A DNA stretch of 6,667 nt from Clostridia bacterium (GTDB lineage Bacteria > Bacillota_A > Clostridia > Christensenellales > Aristaeellaceae), in contig JAFUPO010000290.1 of assembly GCA_017481185.1 (NCBI GenBank), positions 1 to 6,667 on the forward strand. The letters are read 5' to 3'. Each line of letters starts with the position of its first letter. The first letter of the stretch is position 1. The position numbers were made by a program, and so were the translations under genes. The notes beneath the pieces were generated by a model, which saw only the letters and a list, made by a program, of their open reading frames with translations, did no database searches and was not told the origin of the DNA. This document shows positions 1 to 5,375 of the stretch, one piece after another.

Positions 1-407
1 TTATCTACGTCAGCCCCCTGGATAAGATCAAGGAGCAGGTGGCCCGGGGCGAAAAGCCCAGCCTGAATTTGTACTTTGCAGGCAAGAACGCCATTGCGGA
101 CTTCAAGAGCCAGCAGGATCTGGTGATCACCCTCTTTGACGTGGCCAACGGCCGCCCGGCTTTCGGTATGTCCAAGGGCGGCGGCGAGATTCCGTGGTAC
201 GTGTTTGAATTGCCTGTGGTGGGCGTCAGCGTCAACGCCCCCACCATGCTGGCGGATGCGCCCATGCTGCGCACCTACATCAACGCCTACGATGCCAAGC
301 CCCACACTCTGGACGCCCTGGTGGAGGCCCTGGTGACCGGCCCCGAGGCCTTCAAGGGCCAGGATCCCATTGACAGCTTCTGCGGCCTGTGGGATGCAAA
401 AATCTGA
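1..407 (+). CDS. Glycoside hydrolase family 3 protein, C-terminal fragment (5' end outside window)
   Basis: The reading frame is open from the window edge (first whole codon at base 3) to TGA at 405-407, so only about the last 134 residues are present. The fragment reads like the C-terminal alpha/beta sandwich domain of Gram-positive GH3 enzymes of the beta-N-acetylhexosaminidase / beta-glucosidase type. Recognisable pieces are the strand 'QDLVITLFDVANG', the segment 'PVVGVSVNAPTMLADAPM' followed by 'RTYINAYDA', and the ending 'DPIDSFCGLWDAK', which matches the family's usual 'SPVDPFCGKWD' finish. Such enzymes remove terminal beta-linked sugars, often N-acetylglucosamine from wall fragments or beta-glucosides. 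The catalytic barrel lies upstream and is not visible, so substrate and localisation cannot be judged. The identification comes from remembered family consensus, not from a search. A terminator follows directly, so this is the last gene of its transcription unit. Confidence 0.72.
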   Translation, partial: IYVSPLDKIKEQVARGEKPSLNLYFAGKNAIADFKSQQDLVITLFDVANGRPAFGMSKGGGEIPWYVFELPVVGVSVNAPTMLADAPMLRTYINAYDAKPHTLDALVEALVTGPEAFKGQDPIDSFCGLWDAKI

Positions 408-415
408 TCAATTGG

Positions 416-452
416 CAGCGCAGCTCCTTTGGGGCTGCGCTGTTTGACTTTC
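416..452 (+). terminator. Intrinsic terminator after the GH3 gene
   Basis: A 12-bp stem pairs 416-427 (CAGCGCAGCTCC) with 431-442 (GGGGCTGCGCTG) across a three-base TTT loop, with one T-G wobble. It is followed by an interrupted T-rich tail (TTTGACTTT) rather than a clean T run, so termination may be incomplete. It starts nine bases after the GH3 stop codon. The tail doubles as the -35 region of the next promoter. Confidence 0.72.
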
Positions 453-472
453 ATCGCCCCGCGCCATATAAT
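444..472 (+). promoter_or_regulatory. SigA/sigma-70-type promoter for the secreted protease gene
   Basis: The -35 box is TTGACT (444-449, 5 of 6 to consensus) and the -10 box is a perfect TATAAT (467-472), with the ideal 17-base spacer. Transcription should begin near 479-480, leaving a leader of about 25 bases, too short for a riboswitch. The leader carries AGGAG at 492-496, eight bases before the ATG at 505. The promoter should be strong and probably housekeeping; no clear operator repeat is visible around it. Confidence 0.8.
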
Positions 473-504
473 GGTACTATTGAAACACAAAAGGAGCGGT
501 CGCC

Positions 505-3500
505 ATGCGGTTCAAGCGGCTTATGATCATACTGCTGGCCTGTTTGCTGGCTTGGCCTTTGTGCGCCCAGGCAAGCTTTTCCACCGATACAAATGCCATT
601 GAAGAAGCCGCCAAGTCCGTGCTGATGCTGGGCAATTATGTGGGCGATGAGCTGATGGGTACGGGCAGCGGTTTTGTGGCCTTTGACAGCCAGACCCTGA
701 TTACGAATCACCATGTGATCAAAGGCGCTCAGTATATTTATGCCAGCGATGACGTAGGCAATATGTATGAGCTGGACAAGGTGTACTGCGTCAGCGAGAG
801 CATGGATATCGCCATTTTGGGGTTTAAAAAGCCTACGGCTCTGAAGCCCCTGGCGCTGGGAACCGGCAATGACTTAAAACGCGGCGAACCGGTGGTAGCC
901 ATCGGCAGCCCCATCGGCATCAAAAACACAGTGTCCATCGGCAATGTCAGCGCTGTTTACATGAGCGATAATCAGCCCCTAATCCAGATCACAGCCCCCA
1001 TCTCTCATGGTTCAAGCGGCGGCGCATTGTTTGATGATGCAGGTCGGGTCATCGGCGTCACCAGCGGCGGTTTTGAGGGAGGGCAGAACCTGAATGTGTC
1101 CGTTCAGGGCAGTGTGCCTTTGGCTCTGTATGCCGCATGGGATGGCAGAACCTATCATTTGGACAACTGGCCCAGCGAAACGCCTATGGACTTTGCTGCC
1201 GGTGAAAAGCTGGCGGCCAATGACGCCCCTGCTTTTGCTGTGCAGACCCAGGAGGACTGGCTCTGTCCGGTTTGCGGCAAGGAAAATCAAATGAATTTCT
1301 GCCTGGGCTGCGGCGCGGCCAAGCCCCAGTGGCAGTGCGCCTGCGGGCAGATCAACGTATTCAAGTTCTGCGGCGTTTGCGGAAAGAGTCAGGAGACGCT
1401 TCTTGATGAATTCAATGCTGCTTTGGCCCTGGTGGAAAGCGGCGAATATGAAAAGGCTGTCAGTGCCCTGGAAGCGTTGGGAGATTACAACTGCGGCGGT
1501 TTGGCCTCGAGGGCAGGCAATAACGTAGCGGCCAGCGATCAGATCGCCAAGGCCTATTACCACTGGGGCGAGGCTCTGGAAAAGGAAAAGGATTACCTTG
1601 GCGCTTCCCTAAAGTATGATGAAGCAGATGGGTACGCCGACGCATCTGAAAAAATGCGGGAGATGGGCTATCTCTATGCCGGGGTATGCTTCGATGAAGG
1701 CCGATACCTGGCAGCTTCTGAATTCTACCTGGTGCTGGGAGATTATAAGGACGCCTACGACAGGGCTCTTGAAAGCGGCTACAAGCTGGCCGAAACCTAT
1801 ATCAGCGACAATGATGAGGACGAGGCCGTTAAGCTCTTCACTGCTTTGGACGACTACAAGGACTCCGCTGACCGTATCAAGGAGGCCTACTGCCACAAGG
1901 GCCAGCGTTTCACCGACCTGGGCTCCTTTGGGGAAGCCATCCTGGCCTATGAAGCAGCGGGGGATTATGCCCCTGCCAAGGAGGGCCTCAAGCGCACCCA
2001 CTATCTGCGGGCAGAGGCTCTGCTCACCCTTATGGATTACGCCGAAGCCATTAAGGCCTTTGAGCAGGCGGGGGATTATGAAGATGCGGCTGAGCGCGTT
2101 AAAGATACGTATTACCGTGAGGGTGAGCGTTATCTTTCCGAAGGTAAATACACATTGGCACAAAGCTCCTTTAGAAAAGCAGGAGATTATAAGGATGCGG
2201 CTGAGCGCGTAAAAGCTGTTTATTATCTTGAGGGCGAACAGTATCTTTCCGAAGACAAATTTGCTTTAGCAAAAACCTCCTTTGAAAAAGCAGGGGATTA
2301 TCGCGACGCCCCGAACCCGCTTCAGAAAATAAAATTCTCTATGGGAATGAAGTCGCTGGAGAGCGGAAAATGGGCAGATGCGATTGCACAGTTTAAAGGC
2401 TGTTCGGCGGATGATACGCTGATCAGAGAAAAATTGACGGAGGCTTACAAGGGGCAAATACAATACTATATTGATGTGGGCCAGATTAGTTTCGCCCGCG
2501 ACTGCTATAATCAGGGGATCGAAGCAGGATGCGCTCTTGAGGAGACGGTGTTGGCAGCTCCCCAGTTAACGGGCGAATATACCCTTAAGGTGCTGACCAT
2601 GGCTCGGGACATGGGATTCATCAAAAAGCTGGACAAAAATGAAAACACCTATGATGAGAAATATACAGAGGGCGTCAGCCTAATGGAATCAACCCTCGGG
2701 CTGAATGGGGATGGAAGGATCACGCTTGCCGAGGCGGAAGCATTAGAGAATGTAATCTATCCGGGTTCAAGCGGCGAACAGGTGAAAGCTGTGCTTGAAA
2801 AGCTCTGCGACTTGGGCTATATCGATAAGCTGAACGACGACCACGGCACCTACGCCTCCAAATTGAAAAAGAGCGTTCAGAAGGCGGAAAAGGCCCTGGG
2901 GTTGGCGGGGGATGGCATCCTGACCCCGGAGGAGCAAACTGCGATTTTGAACAGACCGGTGGAAGCCCCGGGAAAAGTGACCAACGTGAAGGTAAAAATC
3001 AGCAAGGGAGATGTTACCCTGACCTGGTCAAAGGTGAAGGGGGCAAAGTATTACACCATCTTCCGGGATGGCAAACAGATCGGCCGCACCGAAAACGCAA
3101 AGTATACGGACGAGAATGCGACCATGGGGGAATTTCATGCCTATGAGGTACTTGCCAACAAGTATACGCAGGCAGGCACCCAGAAAAGCTGGGATCATGT
3201 GTATGTGGAGCCAGTGTATGAGTCTGTTTCTCTGAAGAATATATGGGGCTATTCCGCCGCCTCCCACATCAAGGTCAGCGGCGTCCGCAAAGAGAGCCAG
3301 ATGTGGGATGGAGACGACCTGATCATGCTCGTTTACAAAAAGATAGACGGAACGAAGTACCGGATGTTTCTCAGATTTGAAAACTATAATACCGGTTGGG
3401 ATTGGGATAACGGTGGCATCGCAAGCCAGCGGGGGTTGGATACGATTAACGCCAAAGGCAGAACAGATGGATACAAGCGGTTTAGCCTCCATTCAAGCAG

Positions 3501-3543
3501 CTATGTGGTGCTCAATGTGTCAAGCGTAGAATGGACTTATTGA
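505..3543 (+). CDS. Secreted trypsin-like (HtrA-type, S1C) serine protease with zinc ribbons, TPR-like repeats, PG-binding-like units and FN3 domain
   Basis: The product has 1012 residues; the ATG is fixed by AGGAG eight bases upstream. Residues 1-23 are a signal peptide (R2, K4, R5, hydrophobic 7-19, AQA before S24). Residues about 31-212 are a chymotrypsin-fold protease with an apparently intact triad: H70 in TNHHVI, D101 in SMDIAIL, S171 in HGSSGGAL. No PDZ domain follows, unlike typical HtrA/DegP. Two zinc ribbons come next (C254/C257/C266/C269 and C278/C280/C289/C292), then TPR-like helical hairpins at about 303-640. Two 67-residue-spaced peptidoglycan-binding-like units lie at about 690-816 and an FN3-like domain at about 820-903. 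Residues 904-1012 match nothing I recognise. Inferred role: an extracytoplasmic, possibly wall-associated protease whose repeats bind partners or substrates. The gene is monocistronic between two terminators. GC content drops sharply within the repeat region. Confidence 0.85.
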   Translation: MRFKRLMIILLACLLAWPLCAQASFSTDTNAIEEAAKSVLMLGNYVGDELMGTGSGFVAFDSQTLITNHHVIKGAQYIYASDDVGNMYELDKVYCVSESMDIAILGFKKPTALKPLALGTGNDLKRGEPVVAIGSPIGIKNTVSIGNVSAVYMSDNQPLIQITAPISHGSSGGALFDDAGRVIGVTSGGFEGGQNLNVSVQGSVPLALYAAWDGRTYHLDNWPSETPMDFAAGEKLAANDAPAFAVQTQEDWLCPVCGKENQMNFCLGCGAAKPQWQCACGQINVFKFCGVCGKSQETLLDEFNAALALVESGEYEKAVSALEALGDYNCGGLASRAGNNVAASDQIAKAYYHWGEALEKEKDYLGASLKYDEADGYADASEKMREMGYLYAGVCFDEGRYLAASEFYLVLGDYKDAYDRALESGYKLAETYISDNDEDEAVKLFTALDDYKDSADRIKEAYCHKGQRFTDLGSFGEAILAYEAAGDYAPAKEGLKRTHYLRAEALLTLMDYAEAIKAFEQAGDYEDAAERVKDTYYREGERYLSEGKYTLAQSSFRKAGDYKDAAERVKAVYYLEGEQYLSEDKFALAKTSFEKAGDYRDAPNPLQKIKFSMGMKSLESGKWADAIAQFKGCSADDTLIREKLTEAYKGQIQYYIDVGQISFARDCYNQGIEAGCALEETVLAAPQLTGEYTLKVLTMARDMGFIKKLDKNENTYDEKYTEGVSLMESTLGLNGDGRITLAEAEALENVIYPGSSGEQVKAVLEKLCDLGYIDKLNDDHGTYASKLKKSVQKAEKALGLAGDGILTPEEQTAILNRPVEAPGKVTNVKVKISKGDVTLTWSKVKGAKYYTIFRDGKQIGRTENAKYTDENATMGEFHAYEVLANKYTQAGTQKSWDHVYVEPVYESVSLKNIWGYSAASHIKVSGVRKESQMWDGDDLIMLVYKKIDGTKYRMFLRFENYNTGWDWDNGGIASQRGLDTINAKGRTDGYKRFSLHSSSYVVLNVSSVEWTY
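1627..2292 (+). repeat. Six in-frame 111-bp (37-codon) tandem units encoding TPR-like hairpins
   Basis: Counting from the 'GDYxDA' motif (or its variants DGYADA, DDYKDS, GDYAPA), units begin at 1627, 1738, 1849, 1960, 2071 and 2182, and a seventh motif starts at 2293. The motif tyrosines are therefore exactly 37 residues apart: Y377, Y414, Y451, Y488, Y525, Y562 and Y599. Each unit has a helical-hairpin pattern with conserved small residues and an aromatic before the motif, as in TPR-like solenoids, but is three residues longer than the canonical 34. The last two complete units are also close at the DNA level: the 17-mer at 2083-2099 recurs at 2194-2210, and a 13-mer at 2131-2143 recurs at 2242-2254. 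An earlier, less regular unit ends at Y328, 49 residues before Y377, implying a 12-residue insertion. A degenerate unit follows Y599. Confidence 0.85.
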
Positions 3544-3549
3544 CTCTCG

Positions 3550-3577
3550 CCGCCCGGATATTTCCGGGCGGTTTTAT
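3550..3577 (+). terminator. Intrinsic terminator of the secreted protease gene
   Basis: A perfect 9-bp GC-rich stem pairs 3550-3558 (CCGCCCGGA) with 3563-3571 (TCCGGGCGG) across a four-base TATT loop, followed by TTTTAT. It begins six bases after the TGA stop at 3541-3543. This separates the protease gene from the DUF89 operon downstream. Confidence 0.88.
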
Positions 3578-3587
3578 GGTGCGCTAC

Positions 3588-3616
3588 TTTCCATCAGGCG
3601 CTTTTTGTTATATACT
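3588..3616 (+). promoter_or_regulatory. Probable SigA-type promoter for the DUF89-EamA operon
   Basis: The -10 box is TATACT at 3611-3616 (5 of 6 to consensus). Seventeen bases upstream lies TTTCCA at 3588-3593, a weak -35 match (4 of 6). Together with the strong terminator just upstream, this makes an independent start for the next operon likely. The predicted leader is about 25 bases and carries a purine-rich GGGGGAG ribosome binding site (3636-3642), five bases before the ATG at 3648. Confidence 0.6.
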
Positions 3617-3647
3617 ATTCGGGATACACCAATGAAGGGGGAGCCTT

Positions 3648-4529
3648 ATGAACGCCAACGTATCCTGCATAACCTGCCTAATGGGCAAAATAGAAAAGAC
3701 CATCCGGGGTTTTCAGGACGAAGCAAAAAAGATGGACTGCCTCCAGGAGATCATGGCCTTTTACTGCCGAGAGGGCCGAGATCATTCGGCTCCCTATCTG
3801 TCTCGGGGGGCGGACGCCATCGTTGCCAAGTATTTTGGCGAAGTCATGGACTGGCGGCCTGTGAAGAGCCGGTATAACCAGTATATGCTGGGCAAGGAGG
3901 CGCTGATTGAAGCCCGCATCCGCCAGAGCGCGGATGTGCTGGCGGCCTGCATCCAGCACGTGTGCGCAGGCAACTATATTGACTTTGGGGCTGTGGATCA
4001 GGTGGATGATACCATCCTGGAAAGCCTGCTCCGGAAGGCGGCGGCTGAAAAGCCGGATCCTCAGGAGCTGGAGCATTTTCGCCGCGATCTTGAGGGGGCA
4101 AAAAGGCTGGTCTATCTTACCGATAACTGCGGCGAGGTGGTGCTGGATAAGCTCTTTGTGAAGCTGCTCAAGGAGATGTATCCCCAGATTGATGTGACCG
4201 TGGTGGTTCGGGGCGCGCCGGCGGTGAACGACGCCACCCTGGAGGACGCTTATGAGGTGGGGCTCACCGCCATCGCCCCCTGCATGGGCAACGGCTCCAA
4301 CGCCCCCAGCACCCTGCTGGCGGAAATCAGCCCTGAGGTGAAAGCCCTGCTTAAAAAGGCGGATGTGATTATCGCCAAGGGCCAGGGGAACTTTGAGGGC
4401 CTCTATGGGGAGGGGCTGAACCCCTACTTCATGTTTTTGTGCAAGTGTGAACTGTTTGTGCGCCGCTTCGGGCTGGGGCTCTACGCCTCCGTTTTTGCCC
4501 GGGAGGACCGTATTCGAATGATCTTTTAA
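3648..4529 (+). CDS. DUF89 / ARMT1-like metal-dependent damage-control phosphatase
   Basis: This 293-residue product fits the stand-alone prokaryotic DUF89 family. It opens with the N-terminal cysteine pair typical of that subgroup (C7-I-T-C10), followed by a helical region with AGNYIDFGA at 108-115. The Rossmann-like core shows the expected metal and phosphate-site motifs: TDNCGE (D159, N160, E163), RGAPAVNDAT (R188, N194, D195) and KGQGNFE (K244 to E250). Family members need a divalent metal ion and remove phosphate from side-product or damaged sugar phosphates and cofactor intermediates; they are cytosolic. The exact substrate cannot be read from sequence. The cysteine pair C265-K-C267 sits where the family has a conserved KCE segment. 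The gene is the first of a two-gene operon with a DMT transporter 12 bases downstream. The start at 3648 is supported by GGGGGAG; ATG 3632 is in another frame. Confidence 0.85.
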   Translation: MNANVSCITCLMGKIEKTIRGFQDEAKKMDCLQEIMAFYCREGRDHSAPYLSRGADAIVAKYFGEVMDWRPVKSRYNQYMLGKEALIEARIRQSADVLAACIQHVCAGNYIDFGAVDQVDDTILESLLRKAAAEKPDPQELEHFRRDLEGAKRLVYLTDNCGEVVLDKLFVKLLKEMYPQIDVTVVVRGAPAVNDATLEDAYEVGLTAIAPCMGNGSNAPSTLLAEISPEVKALLKKADVIIAKGQGNFEGLYGEGLNPYFMFLCKCELFVRRFGLGLYASVFAREDRIRMIF

Positions 4530-4533
4530 GGAG
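4528..4533 (+). promoter_or_regulatory. Ribosome binding site overlapping the DUF89 stop codon
   Basis: AAGGAG starts inside the TAA stop of the DUF89 gene (4527-4529) and lies eight bases before the ATG at 4542. The arrangement fixes the transporter start and suggests coupled translation of the two genes. Confidence 0.75.
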
Positions 4534-4541
4534 TACGATCG

Positions 4542-5375
4542 ATGCTTTATCTGATCCTGGCTGTCATTTCCAGTATGCTGGTATCCGTTGTGATGCGCCT
4601 GAGCCAGCAAAAATGCCAAAGCCGCCTAACGGTGCTGGCCATGAACTATGTGATGTGCAGCCTGACGGCGCTGCTTTTTATGACAGAGCCCCTGATTCCC
4701 CAGGGGGAGGGCAGCGGTTTTGCATTGGGGCTGGGCGTGGTGAACGGAGTTTTGTATCTGGGCAGCTTCATGCTTTTGCAGTACAACATTCGCATTAACG
4801 GCGTGGTGCTGCCCTCCACGTTTATGAAATTGGGTATCCTGGTGCCCACGTTGATGTCCATGCTGGTATTCGGCGAAAGGCTGACCCTTCTACAGGGTGC
4901 GGGCCTGGCGGCGGCGGTGGCGGCCATCTGGCTCATCGGCTCCGAAAGGGGCCAGGGCAAGGCGAAAAGCATCGGCTGGCTTCTGTTTCTGCTGGCAGGG
5001 GGCGGTTTAGCCGACGGGGCCTCCAAGGTGTATGAGGAGTTGGGCGCCCCGGCCTTCAAGGATCATTTTCTGCTTTTGACCTTCTTTGTGGCGCTGATCC
5101 TGTGCGCTATTTTGTGCATCGCAAAAAAAGAAACGATCACCCGGCGGGAGATCGTTTATGGCCTGGCACTGGGCGTGCCCAACTATTTTTCAGCCCGGTT
5201 TTTATTGCTGTCCCTGAGCGAGATTCCGGCGGTGATCGCCTATCCCACCTACAGCGTGGGCACCATCGTGGCGGTGACCCTGGCAGGCCTGGCGGCTTTC
5301 CATGAAAAGCTCACCCAGCGGCAGCTCATCGCCCTGGGCGTTATCCTGGCTGCCCTGGTGATGCTGAACGCTTAA
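4542..5375 (+). CDS. EamA / DMT-superfamily transporter
   Basis: The 277-residue product is almost entirely hydrophobic, with about ten predicted membrane helices (roughly 1-20, 30-48, 60-81, 86-108, 115-133, 143-160, 173-193, 203-224, 228-252, 259-276). The two halves each end with the motif seen in EamA repeats: FGERLTLLQGAGL at 110-122 before helix 5, and FHEKLTQRQLIALG at 253-266 before helix 10. Length and topology match the drug/metabolite transporter superfamily, inner-membrane carriers that mostly export small metabolites or drugs; the substrate is not predictable here. It is the second gene of an operon with the DUF89 phosphatase, 12 bases apart with a stop-overlapping ribosome binding site. 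Its last 35 bases overlap the end of the convergent MATE gene. No terminator is evident after its stop. Confidence 0.85.
   Translation: MLYLILAVISSMLVSVVMRLSQQKCQSRLTVLAMNYVMCSLTALLFMTEPLIPQGEGSGFALGLGVVNGVLYLGSFMLLQYNIRINGVVLPSTFMKLGILVPTLMSMLVFGERLTLLQGAGLAAAVAAIWLIGSERGQGKAKSIGWLLFLLAGGGLADGASKVYEELGAPAFKDHFLLLTFFVALILCAILCIAKKETITRREIVYGLALGVPNYFSARFLLLSLSEIPAVIAYPTYSVGTIVAVTLAGLAAFHEKLTQRQLIALGVILAALVMLNA
5341..5375. other. Tail-to-tail overlap of the EamA and MATE genes
   Basis: The EamA gene ends with TAA at 5373-5375 (+) and the MATE gene with TAA reading 5343-5341 (-), so 35 bases code on both strands. They encode the last residues of each transporter. No convincing bidirectional terminator lies in or next to the overlap, so the two transcripts probably run into each other and form antisense RNA at their 3' ends. 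Confidence 0.85.

Noticed and set aside
408..504. Riboswitch or small RNA in the gap before the protease gene
   Set aside because: The gap is fully explained by a terminator, a promoter and a leader of about 25 bases.
505..573. Lipoprotein signal (lipobox at C20) for the secreted protease
   Set aside because: Residues before C20 are W-P-L, which do not fit the lipobox pattern; AQA followed by S24 fits signal peptidase I better.
1012..2163. Two minus-strand open frames (1012-1563 and 1609-2163) and a plus-strand frame 1616-2212 within the protease gene
   Set aside because: All lie inside the 1012-residue frame, which has a signal peptide, catalytic motifs and periodic repeats. None has its own ribosome binding site or sensible protein composition.
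2704..2738. EF-hand or dockerin calcium loop at NGDGRIT in the protease
   Set aside because: The first acidic ligand is missing here (glycine at position 1) and in the paired unit at GDGILT; the surrounding LGLxxDG context fits a peptidoglycan-binding-like unit better.
3605..3877. Alternative plus-strand frame overlapping the DUF89 start, including ATG at 3632
   Set aside because: Its translation is low-complexity and unlike any family, while the frame from 3648 has the CxxC and the full DUF89 motif set with a well-placed ribosome binding site.
3678..4619. Long minus-strand open frame (313 codons) opposite the DUF89 gene
   Set aside because: It is the antisense shadow of a gene with clear family motifs, has no recognisable protein features and runs across the DUF89/EamA junction. 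Long antisense frames are expected in GC-rich coding DNA.
5300..5345. Possible minus-strand terminator downstream of the MATE stop (AGCT pairs followed by TTTT)
   Set aside because: The only pairing I could find is about four bases with a large loop, too weak to call.
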